Shown in pieces: positions 39,966 to 49,926 of a stretch of DNA of 64,000 bases. The position numbers and the translations under genes were made by a program. The DNA is from Opitutaceae bacterium (lineage in GTDB: Bacteria > Verrucomicrobiota > Verrucomicrobiia > Opitutales > Opitutaceae), in NCBI GenBank assembly GCA_027482185.1, contig JAIXWF010000013.1, positions 62,001-126,000 of the forward strand. The letters run 5' to 3'. How positions within the stretch are numbered: the stretch's first letter is position 1; each line of letters opens with the position of its first letter. The notes beneath the pieces were generated by a model. The model did no database searches. It worked only from the letters and a program-made list of their open reading frames with translations, and was not told the DNA's origin.

Positions 39966-41909
39966 TCAGCTCGCCGGCGCGCCCGGGGCCGCGGGCGCCG
40001 GCTTCTTCTTGTCCGGCAACGCGCGCGTCGCGACCTCGGCTTTGAGTTTCGCGACGTACGCGTCGGCCGTCATCACGCCTTCGTCGCCGCGGGCGCGGGA
40101 ACGCACCGAGACGCTGTTGGCTTCCGCTTCCTTCTGGCCGATGACGAGCGTGTACGGGACCTTGTCGATCTCCGCGCGGCGGATCTTGGCGCCGAGTTTG
40201 TCGCTGTGCTCGTCGAGCGAGGCGCGCAGGCCCTCGGCCTTGAGCTTCGCGAGCAGCGCGCGCGCGTAGTCGATCGTCTTGTCGCTGATCGGCACGAGGC
40301 GGACCTGCTCCGGGGCAAGCCAGGCCGGGAAGTCGCCGGCGAAGTGCTCGATCAGCACGCCGCAGAAACGTTCCATCGAGCCGAAGGGCGCGCGGTGGAT
40401 CATCACCGGACGGTGCGGGGCGTTGTCGGCGCCGATGTAGGACAGGTTGAACCGGACCGGCAGCACGTAGTCGACCTGCACGGTGCCGAGCTGCCATTCG
40501 CGGCCGATGACGTCCTTGATCACGAAGTCGATCTTCGGCCCGTAGAACGCGGCCTCGCCCGGCTCCTCGGTGAACGGCACGCCCAGCGTCGACGCGGCCG
40601 TGCGGCACGCGGCCTCGGCGACGTCCCACTTGGCCGGGTCGCCGGTGAACTTGCTGCTGTCCGGATCGCGGAGGCCGACGCGCACGCGGTAGTCGTTCAT
40701 GCCGAGCGTGGTCAGCACCGTCTTCACGAGCGAGAGACAGCCGAGCACTTCCTGCGCGACCTGGTCCTCGGTGCAAAAGAGGTGGGCGTCGTCCTGCGTG
40801 AAGCCGCGGACGCGCGTCATGCCGTTGAGCTCGCCGCTCTGTTCCCAGCGGTACACGGTGCCGAATTCGGCCAGGCGCACGGGCAGATCGCGGTAGGAAT
40901 GCGGCTGCGAGGCGAAGATCTTGATGTGGTGCGGGCAGTTCATCGGCTTCAGCATGAAGCCTTCGAGCAATTGGTCCGCGTCGAGGATGCGTTCCTTGAC
41001 GATCACTTCCTTGCCGGCGCGCTGGTTGATCTCGGCGGCGAACTGCGCGGACACGCCCTCGAGGCGGCGCGTGAGTTCGGCGCAGGAACAGCCTTCGGTC
41101 GCGAGCTGCGCCATCGCGTCGGGTTCGGCGAAGGCGGTGAATTGCGATTCTTTGTAATACGGGAAGTGGCCCGAGGTTTTGTAGAGCGCGAGCTTGCCGA
41201 TGTGCGGCGTGAAGACCTGCGAATAGCCCTGCTTGCGCAGTTCCTCGCTGATGAAGGTCTGGAGTTCCTGGCGGATGATCGCGCCGTTGGGCGTCCAGAG
41301 GATGAGGCCCTGGCCGACTTCGTCGTCGACGACGAAGAGTTTCAGATCCTTGCCCAGCTTGCGGTGGTCGCGGAGCTTGGCCTGCTCGAGCTGGGTGAGG
41401 TAGGCGGCGAGTTCGTCCTTGGAGGCGAACGCCGTCCCGTAGATGCGCTGGAGCTGTTTGTTCTTCTCGTCGCCGCGGTGGTACGCGCCGGCGATCGAGA
41501 GGAGCTTGAACGCCTTCAGCTTCGACGTGTAGCGCACGTGCGTGCCGGCGCAGAGGTCCATGAACTCGCCGTTCTGGTAGAACGAAATCTTTTCGCCCTC
41601 GGGAATGTCCGCAAGGCGGCCGAGTTTGTAGCGTTCCTGGCCGCGGGACTTGATGATCTCCACGGCTTCGTCGCGGGACACTTCCTTGCGCAGGAAGGGC
41701 TGGTTCTCTTCCGCGATCTTCTTCATCTCGGCCTCGAGCTTCGCGAGGTCGTCCGTCGTCAGTTTGTGCTCGAGATCGACGTCGTAGTAGAAGCCGGTGT
41801 CCGTCGGCGGACCGATGTCGAGTTTGGCATCCGGGAAGATGCGGAGGAGCGCGGTCGCCAGCACGTGCGAGCACGAGTGGCGAAGTTCATCGAGCGGAGT
41901 CATGGCCAT
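39966..41909 (-). CDS. thrS: Threonyl-tRNA synthetase lacking the TGS domain
   Basis: 647-residue class II threonyl-tRNA synthetase. The usual N-terminal TGS domain is absent: the protein starts directly in the editing domain (LRHSCSHVLATALLRIFPDA, FYYDVDLEH, with the zinc-like FMDLCAGTHV). The catalytic core contains LKPMNCPHH, SYRDLPVRLAEFGTVYRWEQSGELNGMTRVRGFTQDDAH and MIHRAPFGSMERF; an insertion of about 50 residues (EPDAMAQLATEGCSCAELT to LDADQLLEG) interrupts it before the motif-2 region. The anticodon domain (VRLVPISDKTIDYA) is followed by a Pro/Ala/Lys tail. ATG 41903 (MTPLDEL) is an equally good start. Confidence 0.93.
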   Translation of the reverse strand: MAMTPLDELRHSCSHVLATALLRIFPDAKLDIGPPTDTGFYYDVDLEHKLTTDDLAKLEAEMKKIAEENQPFLRKEVSRDEAVEIIKSRGQERYKLGRLADIPEGEKISFYQNGEFMDLCAGTHVRYTSKLKAFKLLSIAGAYHRGDEKNKQLQRIYGTAFASKDELAAYLTQLEQAKLRDHRKLGKDLKLFVVDDEVGQGLILWTPNGAIIRQELQTFISEELRKQGYSQVFTPHIGKLALYKTSGHFPYYKESQFTAFAEPDAMAQLATEGCSCAELTRRLEGVSAQFAAEINQRAGKEVIVKERILDADQLLEGFMLKPMNCPHHIKIFASQPHSYRDLPVRLAEFGTVYRWEQSGELNGMTRVRGFTQDDAHLFCTEDQVAQEVLGCLSLVKTVLTTLGMNDYRVRVGLRDPDSSKFTGDPAKWDVAEAACRTAASTLGVPFTEEPGEAAFYGPKIDFVIKDVIGREWQLGTVQVDYVLPVRFNLSYIGADNAPHRPVMIHRAPFGSMERFCGVLIEHFAGDFPAWLAPEQVRLVPISDKTIDYARALLAKLKAEGLRASLDEHSDKLGAKIRRAEIDKVPYTLVIGQKEAEANSVSVRSRARGDEGVMTADAYVAKLKAEVATRALPDKKKPAPAAPGAPAS

Positions 41910-42116
41910 GGTCGGTGGTGGTTGTGGTCCTGCGTACGATTGCAGGGCCGGAAGGTCAGACCGCCGCGAAACGCGCGGGCTGTCAACGCGCGGGTGGGCC
42001 CGCGGTTTGGAGTTCGGGTTTTGGGGTTTGGCGTTGGGGAAGCGGAACGGCCGGCGGTTGGAAAAACGGCAATTGGGCGCTTGATTTGGGCCCGCAGTCG
42101 GCGCACGAATTCACGC

Positions 42117-42344
42117 ATGCGAGAAGACCTAAAGGCGCTGCTCACGAATCCGCTAGTCTTCCCCGTGGAACTCACCTTGACGAGCGGGGATGTCGTGAAG
42201 ATCCAGCACCCCGACTTCGTGCACTACTCCGGCAAGCTCGGGCAGATTTTCTTCTACCCGCCCGAAGGCGGCGGCGTTTTCGAAATGATCACGCCGGACC
42301 AGATCGCGAAGATCCGCGCCCGCCGGAAACGGCACGCGGCGTGA
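42117..42344 (+). CDS. Hypothetical 75-residue protein
   Basis: Small soluble protein starting MREDLKALLTNPLVFPVELT. Its pattern, an N-terminal helix, then NPLVFPVELTLTSGDVVKIQHPDFV and a basic C-terminus, recalls small proteins with a P-F-x-P-F-x-I-x-L-x-D-G-x-x-x-x-V-x-H-P-D motif found in Verrucomicrobia and Planctomycetes (from memory). Function unknown. It is divergent from thrS and convergent with cysS. No signal peptide or membrane helix. Confidence 0.75.
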   Translation: MREDLKALLTNPLVFPVELTLTSGDVVKIQHPDFVHYSGKLGQIFFYPPEGGGVFEMITPDQIAKIRARRKRHAA

Positions 42345-42350
42345 GGGGGG

Positions 42351-42460
42351 AAGCGAGAAGCTATAAGCGGTAAGCAGTAAGCTTTCAGCAATAAGCTCAA
42401 AGCCACCGGCAGAAGCTCCCGGCGGTTTTGCTCAGTTGCTTTCCGCTTACCGCTTAGCGC

Positions 42461-42470
<10 letters not shown>
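42351..42470. repeat. Inverted arrays of agctataagc-type words
   Basis: Between the 75-residue gene and the convergent cysS: gaagctataagcggtaagca, gtaagctttcagcaataagc (42351-42403), inverted as ttgctttccgcttac, cgcttagcgcttacggctt (42435-42469). The right arm spans the cysS stop codon. A weak terminator-like stem (ccaccgg / ccggcgg then tttt) lies between the arms. Same word family as 29796-29976. Confidence 0.65.
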
Positions 42471-43828
<1,358 letters not shown>

Positions 43829-44074
43829 GAACGGATAGGTGAGGGGGAGCGGTAACAGGATTTCCCGCGCGGCGGAAAGGTGTTTTTCGCGGCCCCGGCG
43901 GCGGCCGGCCGGGTCTCGCGGCCGCGCCTGGTTCATGATTATTAATTTCGGATTGCGCTGTCCGCGCACTTGCCTTGTTTCAGGCCGATCCCCGCGCCCG
44001 TTCCTCCCCGGACGGACGCAACCCCACCCGCCGCCCGCCGATCCCCTTCGGCCCGGCTCAACCCCGTCCGCCCC

Positions 44075-47059
44075 ATGTCTTCGCTCCCGCTTCGCGCGTT
44101 CGTTCTGCTTTGCCTGGCCGGCCTCCCGGCCCTCCTGCCGGCCCAGGAAACCCTCACCGGCACCGTCGTCAACGAAGCCACCGGCCGCGCCCTCGAAGGC
44201 GCGCGCGTCGTGCTCCAGGGCACGAACCGCGAGGTGCTCACCGACCGCGAGGGCGCGTTCCGGTTCGACGACGTCAAGCCCGGCGCCGCCACGCTCGCCG
44301 TCAGCTACGCCGGCCTCGATGCGGCCACCGTGCCGCTCACGGTCGCCGCCGGCCAGCCCACGCGCCGCGACGTGCGCCTCACGTCGCAGATCTACGCGCT
44401 CACGAAGTTCGTCGTTGCCGGCGAACGCGAGGGCAACGCCCAGGCCGTCACGCTCCAGCGTCTTTCCGAGGGCGTGAAGAACGTCGTCTCGACCGACGCC
44501 TTCGGCAACCTCGCCCAGAATCCCGCCGACCTCCTCGTGCGCCTCCCGGGCATCGAGGGCGACACCGTCGACGGCACCATCCGCTACGTGCGCATCCGCG
44601 GGCTCAACCAAAACCTCACCACCATCACGATGGACGGCAACCGCCTCGCCGACGCCGCCTCCGCCGGCGCGACCCGCGAGTATCAGTTCCAGACCGTCAG
44701 CGCCGACACCGTCGAACGCCTCGAGGTCGTGAAATCGCCGACGCCCGACATGGACGGCGACTCGATCGGCGGCGCGGTCAACATGGTCTCCAAGTCCGGC
44801 TTCGATACCAAGGGCCGCATGGTCCGCATCTCCGCGGGCGCGACCTATCGGCCCGTCGACGAACGCATGACCGGCCTGCCTTACAACTACGCCGTTTCGT
44901 ATTCCGAAGTCTTCGGCGGCAAACTCGCCGTCGCCGTCAACTTCGGCCACCGCAAGCTCTTCACGCCGCAGGACACCGTCACGCAGACCAGCCAGGCTCC
45001 GGCCAACGGCTTCACCGGCCCGACCTACACGAACCAAGTGCAGTACGTCGACGAACGGCTGTTCACGTCGCGGTGGGGCGGGGGCGCGCGGCTCGACTAC
45101 AAACTCAGCGACGCCACGCGTTTCTACGCGAGCTCCACGATCAACCGGCTCACCGACCACGACACCGACCGGATCGTGAACTTCACGACCCCGCAGACCG
45201 TCGCCACCCTCGACGCCGCGGGCAACCCCACCGGCAATGGCGGGATTCTGCCCGGCTACAGCAACGAATTCACGACGGTCCGCGCCGTGCCCAACAGCCT
45301 GATCAACGTGTCCGCCGACACCGCGTACAAGGATGCGAAGACGCTCTATCATCAGTTCGGCGCCGTGCACAAATGGCCGGGCCTCGAGCTGGACTGGAAC
45401 CTCTACAAGTCCGATTCGAAATCGAACTACTCCGGCCAGCGGAACTTCCAGTTCACCGCCCGCGGCATCGGCTTCACGATCGACCAGCGCAACCGCAGCG
45501 ACTTCCCCGTCGTCACGCAGGTCGCCGGCCCGAACATCCTCGATCTCGCGAGCTACACGGAGAACCGCTACCGCATCGACCGCCGCGCGGGTTGGGACGG
45601 CTACGAGGGCGCTTCGCTCAACGCGCGCCGCGACTTCAAACTGCCGGCGCCCGCCTACGTGAAGGCCGGCGTCCGCATCCGCGAACAGAGCCGCGTGCTC
45701 GAGGCCACGCAGTGGAGCGGCAACTACGTCGGGCCCGACGGCGTCATGGGCGTGAATCCCGCCACCGGCCGCAACGACGACAACCTCGCGCAGTTCGGCC
45801 TGCTCGAAGCCGGCCGCCTGCACACCGACGCCGTCCGTTTCCCCGCCGTGCCGCTGCCGGTCTTCCCCGGCCATTCCAACAAGCTCGTCGACACCGCGCT
45901 GGAAACGTCGCCGAACCTCTTCGTGCAGGAACTCGCCGCGAACCTGCAGGCGCAGCTCAACGGCGACCAGGAATTCAAGGAACGTATCGAGGCCGCGTAC
46001 CTCATGGGCAACGTCCGCTTCGGCGCGTTTTCGATCCTCGGCGGCGTCCGGATCGAGCGCACCGAGACGCGCGGCGAGGGCGCGCTGCAGGCCGTGACGC
46101 CCGAGGAACGCGCGCGCCGCGCCGCGTTTGTCGGCGCGTTGACGCCGGCGGAAATCACGCGCCGCACGCTCGCCGAATTCGGCGGCCGCCAGGTTCGCAC
46201 CGGCGACTATCAGAACGTGCTACCCGGCCTGCACCTCAAGTGGGCGCCGCTCTCGCGGCTTATCTTGCGTCTCAGCTACGCGACCAACGTCGGCCGCCCC
46301 GGCGTCGGCCAATTGATCCCGCGCACGACGGTGAACTTCGACAACCAGACGATCACGTCGAGCAATCCGAGCCTGAAGGCGCAGACCGCCGACAATTTCG
46401 ATTTTTCGGCGGAGTATTACTTCGAGCCGGCCGGCGTCGTCTCCGTGGGCGTTTTCCAGAAGAACCTGAAGAACTTCATCTTCACCTCCGGCGGCGCGAC
46501 CGTCGGCGCCGGCGCCGACAACGGCTTCGGCGGCGACTACGCCGGCTACTCGCTCACCACGCAGTACAACGGCGGCTCCGCCAAGGTCCGCGGTCTCGAG
46601 CTGAACTACAGCCAGCAGTTCACGTTTCTCCCGGGCTGGCTCAGCGGCTTCGCGGCGTACGGCAATCTCACGTTGATGGAAACCGAAGGCAATTACGGCG
46701 CGGGCAACGCCATCGCCGTCGCGCCGAATCCGAAGGGCAAAGTCGCCGGCTTCAATCCTGAGACTTCGAACGCCGGCCTTTCCTACATCCGCAACAAGGT
46801 CACCGTGCGTCTGCAGTGGAACCACCGCGCCCGCTACTTGACGACCTACAACGTCGTGGATTCGCAACTCGTCTACCGCATCCGCCGCGACACGCTCGAC
46901 GTGAAGACGATGTACCAGCTGACGAATCGCTTCAGCGTGTACCTCGACGTGAACAACGTGCTCGGCGAATTCGAAACCGGCCAGGACCGCGGCAACCGCC
47001 CGAGTCAGCGTCGCGTGCTCACCCCGGGCTTCTTCTTCGGCGTCAACGCCCGGCTCTGA
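44075..47059 (+). CDS. TonB-dependent receptor with carboxypeptidase-like N-domain
   Basis: 994-residue TonB-dependent receptor from ATG 44075 (signal peptide to LLPAQ). An N-terminal carboxypeptidase-regulatory-like beta-sandwich (ETLTGTVVNEATGRALEGA ... YAGLDAATV, about residues 23-110) precedes the segment ALTKFVVAGEREG, a plug domain (VSTDAFGNLAQNPADLLVRL, YVRIRGLNQNLTTITMDG, VERLEVVKSPTPDMDGDSIGG) and the barrel, ending FFFGVNARL. This resembles the receptor subfamily that imports oligosaccharides or other carbon substrates in proteobacteria and Verrucomicrobia. No neighbouring hydrolase defines the ligand. The end of the gene is followed by 240 bp of non-coding DNA. Confidence 0.92.
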   Translation: MSSLPLRAFVLLCLAGLPALLPAQETLTGTVVNEATGRALEGARVVLQGTNREVLTDREGAFRFDDVKPGAATLAVSYAGLDAATVPLTVAAGQPTRRDVRLTSQIYALTKFVVAGEREGNAQAVTLQRLSEGVKNVVSTDAFGNLAQNPADLLVRLPGIEGDTVDGTIRYVRIRGLNQNLTTITMDGNRLADAASAGATREYQFQTVSADTVERLEVVKSPTPDMDGDSIGGAVNMVSKSGFDTKGRMVRISAGATYRPVDERMTGLPYNYAVSYSEVFGGKLAVAVNFGHRKLFTPQDTVTQTSQAPANGFTGPTYTNQVQYVDERLFTSRWGGGARLDYKLSDATRFYASSTINRLTDHDTDRIVNFTTPQTVATLDAAGNPTGNGGILPGYSNEFTTVRAVPNSLINVSADTAYKDAKTLYHQFGAVHKWPGLELDWNLYKSDSKSNYSGQRNFQFTARGIGFTIDQRNRSDFPVVTQVAGPNILDLASYTENRYRIDRRAGWDGYEGASLNARRDFKLPAPAYVKAGVRIREQSRVLEATQWSGNYVGPDGVMGVNPATGRNDDNLAQFGLLEAGRLHTDAVRFPAVPLPVFPGHSNKLVDTALETSPNLFVQELAANLQAQLNGDQEFKERIEAAYLMGNVRFGAFSILGGVRIERTETRGEGALQAVTPEERARRAAFVGALTPAEITRRTLAEFGGRQVRTGDYQNVLPGLHLKWAPLSRLILRLSYATNVGRPGVGQLIPRTTVNFDNQTITSSNPSLKAQTADNFDFSAEYYFEPAGVVSVGVFQKNLKNFIFTSGGATVGAGADNGFGGDYAGYSLTTQYNGGSAKVRGLELNYSQQFTFLPGWLSGFAAYGNLTLMETEGNYGAGNAIAVAPNPKGKVAGFNPETSNAGLSYIRNKVTVRLQWNHRARYLTTYNVVDSQLVYRIRRDTLDVKTMYQLTNRFSVYLDVNNVLGEFETGQDRGNRPSQRRVLTPGFFFGVNARL

Positions 47060-47301
47060 GGCCGAGGTCGGTGGTCGGGAAGTTGTCCTTCCCGACCATT
47101 TGGCCGCTCCGGAAATCGCCCGGCGAAATGGGCCCGATCGTACTTACCGGGGCGTCATGGCACTTTACAGATTGCGCCGTCCGTCGGTCGCAGGCGGACG
47201 GGCGGTCGAACTCCGCGAAGTTTAATTTACTTTCCGGCAACGATTAAGGCGAGGTGATCGGCATTCCATTTCGGTTGGTAGCGCCCTTGCTATTCCAAGG
47301 C

Positions 47302-48018
47302 ATGCTCCGTCGTTTCCGCTGCCTGATTTTCAGCCTCCTGCTCGCCTCGCCGGCCATGGCGCTGCCGACCCTGCAGCTCGATATCCTCGGCGGGACCTAC
47401 GATTCCGTCGACCAGACGACCGTGGCCAATTCGAATGCGTTCACCCTGCGCACGCTGCTCAAGGCGACGTCCACCAACCTGTCCGTGCCGTACTATCTTT
47501 CGGTCGCGATCGAGCCCGGCTTGGCCCTTTCCAATCCGGCTCCCGACATCGGTTCCTTCAAGGTCAACGGCACCACCTACACCAGCTCCATGCTCACGTG
47601 GGGCACGCCGCCGACCAACGTGCCGGATTCCCAGACGGGCAATCTTTCGCCGCACGGCATCTATCCGACTTACTACCTTGAACTGCAGTTCAGCTTTGCG
47701 AACGCCGGCACCGTCGCCGCCTACAACGTCCAGACCGATGCCTCCGCGTCCGGCTCGCTGCGTTTCGTCGATTTCCAGGTCGATGTCACCGGCCTGCGTT
47801 CGGCCTACAATCTCCACTTCGACCTCTACAACGAGCGCTTCCGTCAGGGCGACTACTCGGTCGACAAGTTTGCGCCGTTCTCGCACGACGCCGCCAGCGG
47901 TTCCGGCGGCTACGAACCGCCGATCAATGTGGTCGTGCCGGATGTCGGTTCCGTCGCCGCCTTGGTGCTGCTCGGCACGTTGCTGGTAGCCCTCCCGCTG
48001 CGTTCGCGCCGGCAGTGA
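47302..48018 (+). CDS. Secreted protein with VPDSG-CTERM-like tail
   Basis: 238-residue exported protein. Signal peptide MLRRFRCLIFSLLLASPAMA from ATG 47302; the mature part is beta-rich (LQLDILGGTYDSVDQTTV, FAFANAGTV-like strands) and resembles choice-of-anchor domains. The tail VVVPDVGSVAALVLLGTLLV followed by PLRSRRQ matches the layout of VPDSG-CTERM signals, one polymorph of exosortase-processed sorting tails described in Verrucomicrobia. Function unknown; likely surface or matrix. Confidence 0.72.
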   Translation: MLRRFRCLIFSLLLASPAMALPTLQLDILGGTYDSVDQTTVANSNAFTLRTLLKATSTNLSVPYYLSVAIEPGLALSNPAPDIGSFKVNGTTYTSSMLTWGTPPTNVPDSQTGNLSPHGIYPTYYLELQFSFANAGTVAAYNVQTDASASGSLRFVDFQVDVTGLRSAYNLHFDLYNERFRQGDYSVDKFAPFSHDAASGSGGYEPPINVVVPDVGSVAALVLLGTLLVALPLRSRRQ

Positions 48019-48145
48019 ACGCCGACCGGCCCTTGCCGGTTTGCGAATCTTTCCGCACGGATTGCGCCGCGCCCCGGAGCGCCGGCGGCCTTCGCACTTT
48101 CGGTTGGCCGCGCCGCCCGCGGGCTGTTCTCGTGACGCTCCAGTT

Positions 48146-49156
48146 ATGGCCGAGAATCCCCGTTTTGTCCTGACGCAACGTCCCCGCCGGCTCCGCCGCA
48201 CCGCCGGCCTCCGCGCCATGGTCGAGGAGACCGTGCTTCGTCCCGCGGATTTCATCGCGCCCCTCTTCGTCGTCGAGGGCAAGGCCGCCCCCGAGGAAAT
48301 CGGCTCCATGCCCGGTGTGTTCCGGCTGAACATCGCCGATCTCGTCAAAGAGTGCCGCGCGCTCTGGAAACTCGGCGTCCCCGCCGTGGCGCTGTTTCCC
48401 AAGTTCGATCCCAAGCTCAAGGACGACACCGGCACCCAGGCCCTCGACGAAGACACGCTCGTCCTCCGCGCCGTCCGCGCCGTCAAAAAGGCCGTGCCCG
48501 AGCTCACGGTGATCACCGATGTCGCCCTCGATCCGTACACCACGCACGGGCACGACGGCGTGCTGACCGCCGCGCGCGACGACGTCGAGAACGACCGCAC
48601 CGTCGACATCCTCGGCCGCATGGCCGTCCTGCAGGCCAAGGCCGGCGTCGACCTCGTCGCGCCCAGCGACATGATGGACGGCCGCGTCGGCGCGATCCGC
48701 CAGGCGCTCGATACCGCCGGCTTCACGGGCACCGGCATCCTCGCCTACTCGGTGAAATACAATTCCGCGTACTACGGGCCGTTCCGCGACGCCGTCGGCA
48801 GCGCGCAGGCCGCCGGCACGCGTCTGCTGAGCAAGGCGACCTACCAGATGAACCCGGCCAACCGCCGCGAGGCGCTGACCGAGGCGCGCCTCGACGACGC
48901 CGAGGGCGCGGACATCCTCATGGTGAAGCCGGCCGGCCTCTACCTCGACATCATCCGCGAGGTCCGCGAAGCCACGCGCAAACCTGTGGCGGCCTACCAG
49001 ATTTCCGGCGAATACGCGCAGATCCACGCCGCCGCCCGCCTCGGTTGGCTCAACCTCGAGCGCTGCCGCAACGAATCGCTGCTCGCGATCAAGCGCGCGG
49101 GTGCCGACCTGATTTTGACCTACTTCGCCAAGGAAATGGCCCTCGCGCTGCGCTGA
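48146..49156 (+). CDS. hemB: Delta-aminolevulinic acid dehydratase (HemB)
   Basis: 336-residue porphobilinogen synthase, condensing two aminolevulinates in tetrapyrrole synthesis. Begins MAENPRFVLTQRPRRLRR at ATG 48146. Active-site stretches: LFPKFDPKLKDD, ITDVALDPYTTHGHDGVL, VAPSDMMDGRVGAIR, YSVKYNSAYYGPFRDAVGSA (first Schiff-base Lys), and ILMVKPAGLYLDIIRE (second Lys). The metal-site Cys triad is replaced by an Asp/Gly-containing segment, so the Mg-dependent type is likely. Convergent with the export lipoprotein gene after 42 nt. Confidence 0.94.
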   Translation: MAENPRFVLTQRPRRLRRTAGLRAMVEETVLRPADFIAPLFVVEGKAAPEEIGSMPGVFRLNIADLVKECRALWKLGVPAVALFPKFDPKLKDDTGTQALDEDTLVLRAVRAVKKAVPELTVITDVALDPYTTHGHDGVLTAARDDVENDRTVDILGRMAVLQAKAGVDLVAPSDMMDGRVGAIRQALDTAGFTGTGILAYSVKYNSAYYGPFRDAVGSAQAAGTRLLSKATYQMNPANRREALTEARLDDAEGADILMVKPAGLYLDIIREVREATRKPVAAYQISGEYAQIHAAARLGWLNLERCRNESLLAIKRAGADLILTYFAKEMALALR

Positions 49157-49198
49157 GCGCCCAACCGTCCGAACGCTTCGCGCGGCGGGGCCCGGAAC

Positions 49199-49792
49199 TC
49201 AGAACGGCGACCGCGGTACCTGCAGCGAATCGCCGGGCAGCAGGCGCGGATCCTCGTTGGGATTCTTCTGCGCGAGTTTCACGTCGATCGGATAGGCCGA
49301 CTTTTCGCGCACGAGCGTGACCGCCGTTTCCTTCGCGTAGAGGGTGAAACCGCCGGCCGACTGCACGGCCTTCGCGACGGTAAGGTCGGGCGTCCAGACG
49401 ATGCGGCCGGGACGCTGCACCTCGCCGCCGACGTAGACGAAGCGTTCGGTGACGCTCACCGACACATCGACCGTCATATAGATTTTGCGGGAAATGTAGG
49501 TTTCGCGCACGCGTTGCGAGAGCTCGGCCGTGCTGGCCCCCGCGGCCTGCAGGGAACCGATGAACGGCAGGTTGATCATGCCCTGGTCGTCGATCTGCAC
49601 GGTGCTCGCGCTCGCGTCGGGCACGCCCTGCAGGGCGATGTTCAGACTGTCGCCGGGGCGCAGTTGCGCGGTCGAGGAGATCGCGGGGATCACGGGGTTC
49701 GTCGCCGCGGCGGGATTCGAAGCGCAACCGCCCATCGCGGCCGCGCACGCGGCGATCAGCAGTCCCAGCGAAATCCGGCGGAAAAAAACCAT
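49199..49792 (-). CDS. Polysaccharide export lipoprotein (Wza-like)
   Basis: 197-residue polysaccharide biosynthesis/export protein. Signal peptide with a lipoprotein-type end (LLIAACAAAMGGC) from ATG 49792. The poly-export domain starts with LRPGDSLNIALQGVPDASA and is followed by a SLBB-like segment (VYVGGEVQRPGRI ... AVQSAGGFTLYA) and ends LLPGDSLQVPRSPF. It is shorter than Wza and probably forms a periplasmic/outer-membrane export channel component. No glycosyltransferases adjoin it. Exopolysaccharide and PEP-CTERM sorting genes are commonly linked in this phylum. Confidence 0.85.
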   Translation of the reverse strand: MVFFRRISLGLLIAACAAAMGGCASNPAAATNPVIPAISSTAQLRPGDSLNIALQGVPDASASTVQIDDQGMINLPFIGSLQAAGASTAELSQRVRETYISRKIYMTVDVSVSVTERFVYVGGEVQRPGRIVWTPDLTVAKAVQSAGGFTLYAKETAVTLVREKSAYPIDVKLAQKNPNEDPRLLPGDSLQVPRSPF

Positions 49793-49873
49793 AGGCCTGC
49801 TACGTGCGGGAATCCCTTGCAAAAGGCAACGCCGGGGTGGGCCGTTCGCCGCGCGGCCGCCGCCGGTGGACGG

Positions 49874-49900
49874 AAAAAAGGCAGCCAGGGCGGCTGCCTT
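49874..49900 (-). terminator. Intrinsic terminator of the acidic-tail protein gene
   Basis: Perfect 9-bp stem aaggcagcc / ggctgcctt (49878-49886, 49892-49900; loop agggc) followed on the minus strand by a T-run (complement of 49874-49879). It lies 27 nt beyond the stop codon. Confidence 0.88.
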
Positions 49901-49926
49901 GGGAGTAGGGGAGACGAAGCCGGCGC

